From Euptelea pleiosperma (Eukaryota > Streptophyta > Magnoliopsida > Ranunculales > Eupteleaceae), in the NCBI GenBank assembly GCA_035048495.1, contig CM068552.1, positions 12,396,501 through 12,460,500 on the forward strand: 64,000 bases of DNA, given 5' to 3'. The notes under the pieces are model-generated. The model was not told where the DNA came from, did no database searches, and saw nothing but the letters and a program-made list of their open reading frames with translations. How positions within the stretch are numbered: the stretch's first letter is position 1; each line of letters starts with the position of its first letter. The translations under genes and the position numbers were made by a program. Below, one piece after another: positions 14,201-24,094 of this stretch.

Positions 14201-15035
14201 ACAGAGTCATCTAGTCATCCCCCCAAGTTCTAGCCAGCCCAAATTGCCTTCTTAAACCCTTTTACAGAGTCATCTAGTCATCCCCCGGCTATCTACCAAA
14301 ATCTTTTCCAGTCATAACTCAGTAACTCAAACTAATAACCCCCCTACCTTAAAAAAAAACCCCACCCAACCGAAAAGAAGCAAAACCCAGACCACCAAAC
14401 ATTAAAGTCAGAAACCCTACTGTAGTAAGATTCTAGCTACATCAAAGATTCCCAATTCTTCCATCCATAAAAAATAAAAACCCACCACGTGACAGAGAAA
14501 GATAATGCAAGAGAACATAAGCACTAATCAAACAGAACCATAAAAACAACAGAAAGCAAAACATATAAATCTGAAGAAAAGAGAAGTTACCCAGAGCAGC
14601 CATTTGCTGCTTCTTTCCCGAACCAGGTGGTCGGCCCCTTGCCTTCTTAAGCGACGACGGCGAGCCTGCCGAAGAAGATGAGAATCCGCTGGGCGGTACA
14701 GCTGGTGATGCCGGTGTCAAAGCAAGAGCCATAGTGCCGTCGGGCCCGTACTTCCTGGGCCTCCCTCGCTTCCGCTTCATTTGCTCGCCCATGTTCATGT
14801 TAATTCCATGTTGGACTATAGATCCGCCGGAGCCATCGCCAACACCGGCTCCACTGCTAGCTTGGTATGTAGGAGAGCTTCCAGTGACTGGTTTGTAGAC
14901 TGCTGTTCCATCGGAACTGAAAGCTAACCGCATGTTCGGCATCCCCGACGGTTGAGAGGAGACTGGATTTTTTTGAAGACCGACGCCGAACGATTCTCTA
15001 CCCGACATGATTCCCGGCTCAGTTCCGGACATCAT
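3205..15035 (-). CDS. AT-hook motif nuclear-localized (AHL) protein with PPC/DUF296 domain
   Basis: Five coding exons on the minus strand: 15035-14591, 13371-13319, 8180-8049, 5150-4989, 3441-3205. All junctions are GT-AG and in phase, giving 342 aa. AHL proteins bind the minor groove of AT-rich DNA, form trimers through the PPC domain and act as chromatin and transcription regulators in the nucleus. Two AT-hooks are visible: RKRGRPRKYGPDG (residues 88-100) and KKARGRPPGSGKK (130-142). The PPC domain spans about 152-285, with VITVKAGE, SFSQHGPRAVCIL and the conserved GRFEIL core (211-216) followed by an LSGSFLLSE stretch. The C-terminal tail is rich in Ser, Pro and Asn. Two AT-hooks and several introns place it in the intron-containing clade of AHLs; the exact orthologue is not resolved. 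The start is the first of two adjacent ATGs; the second (15032) is equally possible. Introns are 1219, 5138, 2898 and 1547 bp and full of MITEs. Confidence 0.93.
5299..5615. repeat. Possible MITE in AHL intron 3
   Basis: A segment opening with an AGGTTTCGGCC-like end (about 5299) and closing with ...TTTAGAACCTTGGCC (about 5610) has loosely inverted ends. AHL intron 3 otherwise shows only AT-rich sequence. Boundaries are approximate. Confidence 0.3.
6045..6400. repeat. MITE with GGTTTAAA-like ends and GAGACG core
   Basis: It begins near ACTGGTTTAAAG and ends near ACCTTAAACC, with internal AACGAGACGTGTC and ACGAGGTGTCTC motifs in inverted arrangement. The same words recur at 35815-36270 in a WDR55 intron, so this is a dispersed family. 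It lies in AHL intron 3. Confidence 0.5.
9313..9675. repeat. Palindromic MITE (family B, copy 1) in AHL intron 2
   Basis: The left end (GGGCTGTGATAAAGTTACTA, then ATAAAATGACATGCAATCG) and right end (ACTCATCTGCATGTAGGCCC, then CGTATCCCAGC) are inverted versions of each other. The body has GATTTTTGGTGA-type words facing inward from both sides. A second copy lies about 2 kb away in the same intron. Confidence 0.65.
9677..9716. repeat. (GT)n(GA)n microsatellite
   Basis: A run of about ten GT units is followed directly by about six GA units, immediately after the family B MITE. Confidence 0.9.
9812..10222. repeat. MITE with TAGTCAC/GTGACTA ends and TCGGC-rich body
   Basis: The left end has TAGTCACGAAGTCGG and the right end TTTTTGTGACTA. 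Inside, ATCGGCAAAATTCGGC-like words repeat many times. Identical 9-mers TTAATATCC lie at 9803-9811 and 10223-10231 and may be a target-site duplication, although the right copy sits some bases beyond the visible terminal repeat. Located in AHL intron 2. Confidence 0.55.
10370..10780. repeat. Dispersed repeat with GAGGTGTCTGACATGG motif (copy 1)
   Basis: Shares ordered blocks with 55535-55935: GAGGTGTCTGAC.TGGTGCCTT, AAAAGAAAACATTTCCATACA, AGAGCTATCCAATAA-like and GGATGTGTGTC words. Copy 2 is in a GluRS intron. The CACACC and GTGTGTC words near both ends suggest a terminal inverted repeat. Confidence 0.6.
11264..11294. repeat. (AT)n microsatellite
   Basis: About fifteen AT units directly abut the left end of the second family B MITE. 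Confidence 0.9.
11295..11670. repeat. Palindromic MITE (family B, copy 2)
   Basis: The ends are inverted: GACTCATAAAATGACACACA and GGGCCCACATGGAGATGAG on the left; CTCATCTACATGTGGGTGGG and CGTTTTATAAGTCAAAAAGC on the right. The body shares GATTTTTGGTGA and AACTCATCT words with copy 1. Confidence 0.65.
12177..12661. repeat. Long inverted repeat (hairpin) in AHL intron 2
   Basis: The left arm 12177-12314 and right arm 12526-12661 are near-perfect reverse complements. For example, TACCATATCAGAGTGGAGAT and GTGCAACTACAATCAGACAA on the left recur inverted on the right. Arms are about 137 bp and the loop about 210 bp. A transcript of either strand would fold into a long stem. It could be a fold-back MITE; no coding signal is seen. 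Confidence 0.85.
12803..12833. repeat. Imperfect (GT)n microsatellite
   Basis: GTGTGTGTAT and GTGTGT units in tandem within AHL intron 2. Confidence 0.8.
13001..13160 (+). repeat. tRNA-derived SINE-like fragment
   Basis: GAGCCCATAGCTCAATTGG resembles a tRNA 5' half with a pol III A box (ATAGCTCAATTGG, 13008-13020). GGTCGTAGCTTCAAAC at 13046-13061 resembles the B box, at tRNA-like spacing. No clean cloverleaf or anticodon arm is evident, so a SINE head or tRNA pseudogene fits better than a working tRNA. Confidence 0.5.
13410..13429. repeat. (AG)n microsatellite
   Basis: A run of AG units preceded by a T-run, in AHL intron 1, within 45 bp of the exon 2 acceptor. Confidence 0.85.
14161..14286. 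repeat. Perfect 63-bp tandem duplication in AHL intron 1
   Basis: Two head-to-tail copies (14161-14223 and 14224-14286), each opening with CAAGTTCTAGCCAGCCCAAA, are identical by eye. The perfect match implies a recent event. Confidence 0.9.
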
Positions 15036-15830
15036 TCATTTAGTACGATACACAAATCCCTAGATACCATAAATCCCTGAAGAATGTAAAGATTAGACCA
15101 TCAATGACCCTACAAATCCTACAAGTTTTGATTCCTACTGCGCTTGTTTCAAAAACCTGGTAATAAGCCTAAACATTGGACGCAGAGAGTAGATCTACAG
15201 CACATACAAAACCCTAACTTCAAAAACCCTACAAAACAAAACACTCGCTTTACTAAGAAAATCCACTGGAGAAACCCAAAGAGCGGAATTTTTAAAATTC
15301 CTAATCGGATAAACCCTACACTTACTCTAGAAAAACCTAGTCATGAAAATCCACCCCTTCTACTGAACTCCAAACAAAATCTAGTACATCGAACGAAAAC
15401 ACTAACTAAAACCAGAAGAAGCTCACACAAACCCTAATTTTTACAGTAAAACCCTCATTTCTCAAATCCAAGCCCAGATCCTGCAAAAAAAGCGAACAAA
15501 ATTCAAACCTCCATCAAAAAATCACTCTCCCTCCTTTAACAATTTCCGAAAATTCTCGCTTTTTTCAATTTTTACAGCATTAAAAAATCAAAATAAATCA
15601 TCCGAAAAATAAGGAAAATCGGGAAAATACGAAAACAACCAAAAATATCATATTCTTACCTGTAAAAAAACAAAAACCGTAGAATTAAAGAGGTGAACCC
15701 TAAGATCAGAGCGAGTAAAGCAAAGATTTTTAGGGTTTCTAAGGGAAAACGAAGGAGAAAGCTTCGAAGCTCCCGGTGAAATGCGAGAATTCTTCGAGTA
15801 TTTCGTTATATTTTAATTTTTTTTTATTTT
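15036..15830 (-). promoter_or_regulatory. AHL 5' leader with probable 5'UTR intron
   Basis: On the minus strand a consensus donor (ACAG followed by GTAAGAATAT) lies at 15659-15658 and a pyrimidine-led acceptor (TTCTTCAG) at 15078-15077. Together they predict an upstream non-coding exon of about 15830-15660, an intron 15659-15077, and a short leader 15076-15036 joined to the ATG. The upstream exon holds AAACCCTA-type boxes and a GA-rich run. The transcription start is not determined from sequence; this is inference. Confidence 0.5.
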
Positions 15831-16019
15831 TTCTCCTTTTTTCGTGTCTTCTCTCTCTTTGGAGGCTTTATTAAAAAAGCAGGTAAAGCAGGCCGAAATT
15901 GCTTTCGTACAAAAAATAATAAAATAAATAAATGCATTAACCCCAACGCTCCAAACTGCGATTTCCCCTTTTTTTTAACGTAAAAAGTTAAAAACCCTTT
16001 TTTGGGAAAATGATGTTGT

Positions 16020-16140
16020 CATACTAAGGAGCACATCCTCCTCAGGGTCAAGACAGTTGGGTGAGGCTCTCATCTCTCTGGACCCAAGGTCCGTCGGATA
16101 CCGATGACCATCCAACGGTGTAAAGTTGGGTTAGAGTCCG
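16020..16140. repeat. MITE-like fragment with CATCCAACGGTGTA motif
   Basis: AAATGATGTTGTC, GATGACCATCCAACGGTGTA and nearby words recur at 25695-25800 (AAATGATGCTGTC, GATGACCATCCAACGGTGTA) in WDR55 intron 1, indicating a shared dispersed element. Confidence 0.5.
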
Positions 16141-16493
16141 TAGGGGTGTCAATTTTTACCGTCTAAACCTCTACATTTTTGAGAACCAACTAAAAAAGAA
16201 CCAAATTCAGAATCGAGCTGAAAATTAATAGTTCTGATTCTGGGTAGTCGATATTGGACACGAACCCGATAGTAACCGGCAACAAACCAATAGGAACCAG
16301 AACCGATATATATTCTTATATTATCAAGATTGGAACCAATATACCTTGAATCAGAACGGAAACAACCCGGAACCAAATAATCTGTTTCGATTTTGAATCC
16401 ATCACTTTGAAACCCAGAACCCATAAGAACCAGTAATATTGGTTCTGGTTTTGGATACATTTCGAACCGACCCGGAATTGACCCATTGACACC
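16141..16493. repeat. hAT-like MITE, TAGGGGTGTCAA ends (copy 1)
   Basis: Left end TAGGGGTGTCAATTTTTACC, right end ATTGACCCATTGACACCG, giving inverted GGTGTCAA termini. The body is rich in GGAACC/CCGAAAC words. A related body lies at 21880-22330. No 8-bp target duplication was visible. Confidence 0.55.
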
Positions 16494-16999
16494 GAAGTGG
16501 CACAAATTTAGAAGCGGGATCAAGCGCCCAATCATATTGCACAAGATACACCAGAGTTAACCTGTCCCACGTCATTGTCCGTACACCTGGGTGTACCTGG
16601 TGCAATACGATTGGGCGCTTGATCCCTGCTTCAGAAAATTTATCGGCCGTGGATGGTCCTAGAATTGCAAAATATTCCGATGAAAAGCAAACTGTAGCCT
16701 GGGGAATACGTCCTCCCCAGGATGACAACAATGCAGTTTCTTTTTTATTTTTTCCTATATTTTTTTTAAATAATATAAAGCAGTCGGCGACTTTTGGGCA
16801 GTGAGATCGGCAATTAATCGGATGATTTTTGAAAAAAAAAAAAAAAAATTAAGTAAAACTGACCTTCCACCCCAAAAAAAAAAAGGTAAAACTGACCCAA
16901 AAAAAAATGCCCATATTGCAGAGCTGAAATGTCTAAATTTTTAGGTATTTATGTAACGTGCCCTTAAATATTGGTGTTATCCTCTCATATATTTTTGTT

Positions 17000-17300
17000 C
17001 TTTTGATCTTCCCTTTGAGAATGTAGCTGAGGTAGCCGCAACAACCACCATATCTGTCTCCATCTCCACCACGTTTGCCATCAACGTAGCTTCAATTGCA
17101 CATTAGGTTCGTTTATGCAGACCGGAGAGCTTCCCGACAAGCTGCGAATCGTCCATTTCAATGTCGACTTCGCATTGTTTAGTGTTTGAAAGGTCCTCGG
17201 CCGAATTGTGATTATAGATCCAGAACTTCTTTGACTAACAATGAGATGTACTGTAACATGAATTCTTTCGGATTAGAGGATTTATTCGAGATAGGAAATT
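17000..17300. other. Unassigned GC-richer intergenic stretch
   Basis: This piece is more GC-rich than its neighbours and does not share words with the MITE families here. Both strands show only short ORFs with no recognised domain. It could be a decayed exon or a promoter remnant. Confidence 0.25.
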
Positions 17301-17599
17301 GAATTTCTTTCTGGGTCGTTACCAAGAACAAAGAAAATTCAGAAAGGTAGCTCATATTAAAAAAAAAATTGTGCATTTTTTTTGCATTATTGAATAATTC
17401 ACTAACTTTTCCAATTTATTTCTGGATTATTCAGTTATGAACATGAAAAGTCATTTTATTAGACAAAAAGTTTGTCACTATTTTGTTTTTTTTTTCTCTT
17501 TTATTTTATTTTAAATTATTTTTACCAAAATTTTTAACATATTTTTTAGTGACAACCATGAATTGTACTCGAACATTTCCCGTGTGCCGTACTTTTTGC

Positions 17600-17880
17600 C
17601 GCACTCCGAATTACTTTGATGGTGAGGCGAGGGGCAAAGAAATCACCCTGATGGGTAATCTCTGGCCATTATGTTTTAGTAACTTTAAAGGCGTGATTCT
17701 AGCCATTGATTCAACCGTTTTTTGGGCACTAACACCAACGGCTAAAAATCATCAAACAAGTTTATTTTTTGTATATCAAGGAGTGGACTAAACATCAATG
17801 CGATCAGTGGGCCCAGCTGTGAGTAACAAAACTGACTATACTTGGCGCCAAAAGGCGTTAGGTCTACCTTGTTGCATCAA
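17600..17880. repeat. MITE related to the 62.6-kb element
   Basis: Words such as GCACTAACACCAACGGCTAA, ACTAAACATCAATGCGATCA and GTGGGCCCAGCTGTGAGTA recur in variant form at 62600-62950. The segment ends near CTTGTTGCATCAAAACCCTA. Confidence 0.5.
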
Positions 17881-17904
17881 AACCCTAACAATAATAATAG
17901 GTTG

Positions 17905-18280
17905 AATAATGGTTTTAAAAACGACCGTTTAAACGGTAACGCCCCAAGCCCGTTTCCATTAAAACCGTTTAAACACGTTTTATCGGTTTTGAAAAAAATG
18001 GCCTTTTTTTTTGTTTTAACGGCCGTTTAAACCGTTTAAATGGCAGTTTAATTCTGGAAAATTTTGTGAAAAAAACGGCCGTTAAATCCGTTTAATTCTG
18101 TTTTTTTTTTCCAAATTTCAAAATTTGAATTTCAGCGCCATTTTTTCTTTTTTTTTTCCGTTAAATTCTGTTTTTTTCCATTTTTTTCCCCTGGGCGTTT
18201 CAATCCATTTAAACAGTTTGAACGGTAACACCCCCAGTCTGTTTAACTGTTAAAACGGCCTCCTTTAAACCTTGGGTTGA
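17905..18280. repeat. MITE with CCGTTTAAACGG-rich ends
   Basis: It begins GGTTTTAAAAACGACCGTTTAAACGG and ends ...AACGGCCTCCTTTAAACCTTGG, so the termini are inverted. The body repeats ACGGCCGTT and GTTTAAAC. Related elements with GGTTTAAA ends lie at 41285-41645 and 62100-62290. Confidence 0.55.
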
Positions 18281-18299
18281 ATATCAAAAAATAAAACCT

Positions 18300-18555
18300 A
18301 AGGCCCTGCTTGGTTCCCTGCACTGGGTGCATTTTGCACTCCAGTGCAAATGCAATGAGTTGCATTGCAGTGACTTACCATGGTTTTTGGGCTGCACGTA
18401 ATTGCATCCATTTTCTTAAAGAGTATGTAATTAAGGGCTTGACAACCGCTTGCACGTCAGCTCATTTGCATTCCCCCAACCAATCACTTGTAATTCCAAA
18501 ACTGTAGCAAGTGGGTGCATTGCATCCAATTTACACTGAACCAAGCAGACCCTTG
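18300..18555. repeat. MITE with GCCCTGCTTGGTT ends
   Basis: Left end GGCCCTGCTTGGTTCC and right end GAACCAAGCAGACCC are inverted. The body has repeated TGCATTGCA-type words facing each other. A TAA precedes the left end, but no clear target duplication is seen on the right. Confidence 0.6.
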
Positions 18556-20339
18556 CGCTGGGAGAATAAATATAAATTGAACTTGCAATCATTTTTCTAG
18601 AATTTTGTTGAGTTGCATGGACTGAGCACGGAAAGAAAAAAGGGTGTGCATGTATGTGGGCCGGGCGGTGTAAATTAACCTACCAATACAACCATCATTG
18701 TATATCACCACCCCATGTTGCCACCATCACCAGCCACAGGTATCCTCTCTCTTTATATGCATGATCCCCACGATGAGGAGATCATGCACGACCAAAAATC
18801 AGCCGCTAAATCATTTCCCTTTGGACCCTACCATGTGTCATTTTATGAGTCAACCTATTCTTACCCTCCAAAGAAAATAGCAATTATTTTTAATGATTAA
18901 CAAAAGGTGAAATAAGTAATATAAAGAGTATTTCATCTCCTTCAATTAATTATATATTAATCTAATATAAATCTCAATAAAGGTAATTATTATACCTTTG
19001 CAACTAATAAATATTTTTATCAATTCTTGGGAAAAAATTTTTGATAAGAAATAGGAAGCATTCTCAACTCGCTCCATGTGTCGGTACGTAGTGGTACACA
19101 TTAGGCTTGGATTTTCCTTCCAACTTTATTTTCAAATGCGACTGTAAGAGTTTTTATTGAAATACGCATGGCACTTAAATGGTTTCACTAAAGAAAATTG
19201 GCAACTTCGTATGTTTCCAACTTCAGAATTATGATTTTTTAACTTTTTCTTGAGTTGCTGCAATTTTCAAATTTGTCCTTCCAAATTGATCTTCATAAAT
19301 TGCCCCTTTAGTTGTTAATTTTTAAAAATTGTCCATATTTTGCCAGTTTTTTTCAAAACTGTCCTTTTGTTTTGAACTTTTTTGTTTTGTCACCTCTTCC
19401 AAAAATGTTCTTATAATCATCATGTCTAAAGAGGAGAGGTGAGATGTTGGGGTTGTGTAAAGGTTGTGGGCGTATTTTTTTTATTTAAGATATTTTTAAA
19501 ATTGCAAAAGACTAAAACCCCCCTTTAGAACAAATATGTATTGCACATTTTCAAGTGTATTATAATATTTTTAAATAAAATAAATAACTTTATAATTAAA
19601 TAAAAAATAATTATAATTGGATATCACTGTAAAATGGTTCTATTCTGATACTAAACTAATTTATAAATTAAAACTTTTGTTTCTAAATAAAAAATAAAAA
19701 ATTCTTCGTTGAAGAGAGAGAGCCGTGGGTGGTTGGAGAGAGAAGAAAAGTTTGTCGTCATCTCCTTGCAAGCCACTTATTTAGAGATTTATTAACAAAT
19801 TGAAATGCCCTCAAATGAACTAAAAAAACCTATATAACAAAACTGCTCAGTTGTCCTGTTCCTTATCTTATCCAGCTTCATAAGATAAAGAGTGGTTGAG
19901 ATTAAATCCATCAATCAATGTGAACGGTCAAATTTCAAACTCTTTTGCGGGAGAGTGCCATGGGCATGGGCCATTTTACTAGTTCTTTATATATCAGATT
20001 GACAATTTTGGAAAAAAAAAGTGGCAAATGTTGTTCATGATGGTTCACTGTTAAAGACAAAATACAAATCTTAAATTGTGTTTGTCCATATATATTCTAC
20101 TTATTAACATGCAAAGACACTTCCTATGTTTTATTTTTTTATCTTTTAATCAAGGCATATCCTGCGTTACTAACACAATCTCCATTATTCCCAAAATGCT
20201 CATGTTCTGCTTCTTTACTTTTTTATGCTTTTAAAGTTCTTTAATCCTTACACAACTTTTACTTTTTTCTTAATATGAACGCATTTAATGCATTACATTG
20301 AAACGAAAACGTGATGCGTGAACTCTACTAAATTTTTTA

Positions 20340-20790
20340 TAATAGACCATCGTGTGAATCACATGGCACACGATCAAAGGACACTGACCGTATAGACGTT
20401 TGGCCCATCCCTAGGTGGACATACATACAAAAATCAGCCTGATTAGTGCTTTCTAACCTTGGATCTAAGTACCCCAAATCATGCTCGAAACAGTGTGTGC
20501 CACGTGGGCATACTACTAGAGGCCATTGACCATATGGATTTTGGCCCATCCCTATGTGGACGTATATATAAAAATCAGCCTAAATAGTGACTTCTAACCT
20601 TTGGATCTGAGTACCGCAAATAATGCTCTAAATCCATAATTAGAAATAAATCACGAAAAAGACTCTAATCCAACACATAGAAATTACTAATCATGATGAA
20701 CATTGCTATGGAGATCTACCTAGGGATGGGCCAAACATCCGTACGGTTGGCACACTTAAGGTGCACGAGCGTTCCCCACTAGTATAGATA
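20340..20790. repeat. Family A MITE cluster (20.3 kb)
   Basis: Successive partial copies carry the family A words: GACCGTATAGACG, TTTGGCCCATCCCTAGGTGG, AAAAATCAGCCTGATTAGTG, and on the inverted side CTACCTAGGGATGGGCCAAA. One copy contains GCCACGTGG, a G-box core. Confidence 0.7.
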
Positions 20791-21119
20791 AAAAAAATTT
20801 AATATCTTCATTAATAGTTCTTAAATTTTTTCAATTCTCCTTAAGAATATTTTGTGATCACTTGTACATGCATGCTTCTACTGTTGTTATATTAATAAAA
20901 AAAAATAAAAAAAACAGTTTTTATCAAAGAAATAAATTAATATTTCAGACATGGGGTAATCCGTCCAAATCCAAAAAGCTACCTATGGGTTAGGTGTGGA
21001 AAGAGTGGTGATCGAATAGCCACACGGGACCCGTGTCTAATTTTCATTGACCAAGCTATTCCTTGGAATTCGTGCAAGGGACAAATCTATGATACAGGAC
21101 TCTATATCAAAATTTGATG

Positions 21120-21440
21120 CAGGAGTTATCAAATTGACATGTGGCACGCTCTTTCAGGCCTACTGACCTCATGAAAATTTGGCCAACATATTGATGGAAC
21201 TATACACCAAAATCAGCATGATTGGTGATTTCTATTCATTAGATTTGAGTACTTTTCATCATGGGCTTGGAACCAACCCATAGGTCTGTTCACGAAGCCC
21301 GTAATGAAAAAACAAATTGAGTGGCTAGAAAGCACTAAGCACGTTGATTTTTATTGTGTAGGTCCACCGAGAAGTGGGCCATGCTTCAAGGGGACAGAAG
21401 GTCCAAAATAGTGTGACACGTGGCAATTTGAAGGAACTTC
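21120..21440. repeat. Family A-related MITE (21.1 kb)
   Basis: A degenerate copy: GACATGTGGCACGCTC on the left and AGTGTGACACGTGGCAATTT on the right flank inverted AAAATCAGCATGATTGG and GTTGATTTTTATTGTGTAGG segments. Confidence 0.5.
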
Positions 21441-21879
21441 TGCATCAAAAACCTGATAGAGTTCTGTATTATATAACGGCTCCCGTGCAGTGAACTAAAA
21501 AGTTTTAACACTATATTCTCTAGAAAAATGTGTGTCCCATTTGGTTGACTCCGTACGGCATCGGTATTGGCTCACCGGTCACCCCTATGTTTTGAAAAAA
21601 GTTTGACCGGACGACTTTTCAAGAAAAATACAGACCAGCTTCTTGACTTTCTTTCCAAGAAAACATTATTAGTTTGGGAAGATTAAAATAAAGTCTGCTG
21701 CCTAAGATAAAACCCATCACATTCTTTTTTATCCCTAAACTTGTATGGATGGATGATGACCATTGGATCGAGATGATTTTCCAGCTATGGCACACATCTA
21801 GCCTATTGATCAATCAGCCCGAATGATAGCACATGATGTTGGACCAACTACATGACAACGTAAATTTAAACCACTTTGC

Positions 21880-22340
21880 ACCCAAGGGAAATTTTTGTAT
21901 CCGTTTACCCGGAACCAAATCGGAAAAGATACTGAAAACCTTAAAAAAAAAATGTAGCCGTTTAATTGGAACTAAATCGGAACAGAAACTGAAAACTCCA
22001 GTTCTATTTTCACGTTTTCGAGAATCGACCAAACAAGAATCAAAATCATAACAAAACTGATAATAAAAGTTTTCCGTTCTAGGTAGTTTGATATTGGAAC
22101 CAAACCTATAGAAACCGAAACCGATATATACTTATAATGTGAAACATATAAATATAGTGTTAAAATTGTCATTTTATCAATGTTGGAATCGATACATCCA
22201 GACGTGGAACTGTTAGTTCCGATTACAGCGTACTTTGAGAATCGGAACCGATAGGGACCAGAATTGATAAGAACTAAAAATATTGGTTCATGTTCTGGGT
22301 ACTTAGGAACCAAGCTGGAACTGGCCCGATGAAAGCCCTA
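21880..22340. repeat. hAT-like MITE body (copy 2)
   Basis: Shares GATATTGGAACC and GAAACCGATATATACTTATA words and a GGAACC-rich body with 16141-16493. The ends are less clear. Confidence 0.4.
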
Positions 22341-22424
22341 GGTCCATGTGCAATGGGTAAGGGAAGTTAATTTATCACTAGCCCACAATCATACAGACCT
22401 AATAATAAAATAAAATAAAAAACT

Positions 22425-23030
22425 CGGATTGTCTCCCACTCATTGCAAATCACCTCCTATTCGGGCTTGTTGGCGGGTCTTTCCACAGCCCGGCATTCCC
22501 AAACTTAATTGTGATGGTGCCTCCAATGGAATTTCGGGTCGTGTTGGCGTTGGTGTTTTGTATCAGGAAGCCAAGGGTCTTACCAAAGGAGTTCTTATTG
22601 AAAGTCTCGGGATGACTACTAATTATATTGCAAGTGCTCGGTAATAATGGAGGGAGCTGCGCAAGATTAATCCAGGGGTTGGAATGCCTTTGGATCGAAT
22701 CTGACTCGACAACGGCTACCAATGCCTTTCTCAAAGGCAATGTACCTTGGAAGATCATAGCCAAATGGAACCAAGTCAAAACTCAGCTTGAATTGATCAA
22801 GTTTAGCTCCACATGGTGAGAAGCTAGCTTTTGAGGCTGATTGTTGTGCCAAGAAGGCGGCTACTCTCTTAGTTAGATCTCCTTACTAGTGGGATGGGAG
22901 ACCTTCCTTTCTTTCACTAGTTTTCTCTTTTATTATTTTCTTATAGTTTCGGCTTTGTTAGTAGATTCTCATTCTTTTCATCTATTTTGTAAATTTATCT
23001 CCCCTTTATACAAATCATCGTTTAGTAAAA
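22425..23030 (+). mobile_element. LINE 3' fragment encoding a broken RNase H
   Basis: The frame at 22429-22644 reads ...PGIPKLNCDGASNGISGRVG, the start of the RNase H (RVT_3) domain at the C-terminus of plant L1-type LINEs. A frameshift near 22640 moves the reading to 22628-22819, which has the WIESDSTTA motif containing a conserved acidic residue. The segment ends at a T-rich tail and an A-run near 23030. It is a 5'-truncated dead copy in intergenic DNA. Confidence 0.7.
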
Positions 23031-23069
23031 AAAACATGTTTATATTCAGCCTGCATTAGATATTGTAGG

Positions 23070-23410
23070 CAGTGGCGAAGCTAGTGGGTCGAGTTGCCCA
23101 CCCTCAACTTTAAAAGTTTAGTAAGAATATTCTTTTGGGTCACTCTACAGGCGCCCACGTCTTTTGGGTTGGCACCCACCCCATCTTTTTGTCTCCTCTC
23201 TCTCTCTCTCTCTCTCTCACTCTCTTTCTCTATCCATATCTCACTCTCACTCTCTCTCCCCTCCTCTCTCCCTCTATGCCTTAGCCCCTGCTGTGGTTTA
23301 ACACCATGGGGGCTAAGGCCAAGAGAGAGGTGAAGGGAGTGAGAGAGTGATGGAGGGGAGAGAGTTACAACAGAGAGAGATAGGTAGAGAGTGATGGAGG
23401 GGAGAGAGTT

Positions 23411-23441
<31 letters not shown>

Positions 23442-23670
23442 TAAGAGAGATAAAAGACAAAGGAGAAGGGTGGGAGCCCACACAAAGTAGGGCATTTTGG
23501 TCCCATGTGGGTGCCCAGTCGTGGACGCTCGTAGAGTGCCCCCCTCCCCTTTTTTTTATTTCTAAAAAGTACCATTTTTGCCCACCTTGAAAAAGTATCC
23601 TTTTGCCCACCCTTGAACAAAACATGTACAATATTGCCGACCCACTGTTGAAGAAAATCCTGGCTATTGC
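23070..23670. repeat. Fold-back element with polypyrimidine/polypurine arms
   Basis: A CT-rich arm (about 23190-23280) is mirrored by a GA-rich arm (about 23315-23450). An exact 11-bp inverted repeat, GCCTTAGCCCC/GGGGCTAAGGC, flanks a loop near 23290-23308. Outer flanks share GTGGGTCG, GCCCACCC and related words in inverted orientation (for example near 23085 and 23630). The 221-codon ORF across it is low-complexity and not a gene. Confidence 0.6.
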
Positions 23671-23671
23671 A

Positions 23672-23905
23672 GGGATTTTTATTTTTTTTGTTGGAATTAA
23701 GCCCTTTCATTAGATAAACAGAGCAAAGGAGATACACTTTTATCATGGGATATGTGATCCCGCAACACTGAGGCCAGCCAGACTGGAAAGTGAGAATCCC
23801 ATAGGATGGGAGAAGTTAGAGTTTTTGACTTAGCTGCCATCATATCGGCTGCCCTATTGCCATCCCTTGGTATATAACAAAAAAGTTGCAGGGAAGTTAA
23901 ACAAT
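23672..23905 (-). mobile_element. 5'-truncated LINE 3' end
   Basis: On the minus strand the sequence reads as the tail of a LINE RNase H domain (a degenerate form of the IPRDGNRAAD motif) followed by a poly(A) tract, seen as T-rich DNA at 23672-23690 on the plus strand. Stops interrupt the frame. Confidence 0.5.
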
Positions 23906-24094
23906 CTAAGAGGTAGTTTTTGGAAGTCTAACATGGGGACTCAATTTTGGAAGATTGAGGAGTGGTGGTTTGGAGACTTGCACTCCAAGGTGCACTTTTG
24001 GAAAGATTTATTTGAAGTGTAACTTTGATTTGAAGTCCACATCGCATAGTTGTCTAAAGGAAAGAGAAGAAAAAGTGAACGGCCCTACTGTTAA

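Noticed and set aside
15144..15437. 97-codon plus-strand ORF
   Set aside because: Antisense to the AHL 5'UTR intron, Lys/Asn/Thr-rich from AAACCC-type sequence.
16149..16544. 131-codon minus-strand ORF
   Set aside because: Lies in a hAT-like MITE of GGAACC-rich repeats; composition explains the open frame.
23081..23746. 221-codon minus-strand ORF
   Set aside because: It runs through the GA/CT low-complexity fold-back and a LINE tail; Ser/Leu/Arg/Glu runs come from the dinucleotide repeats.
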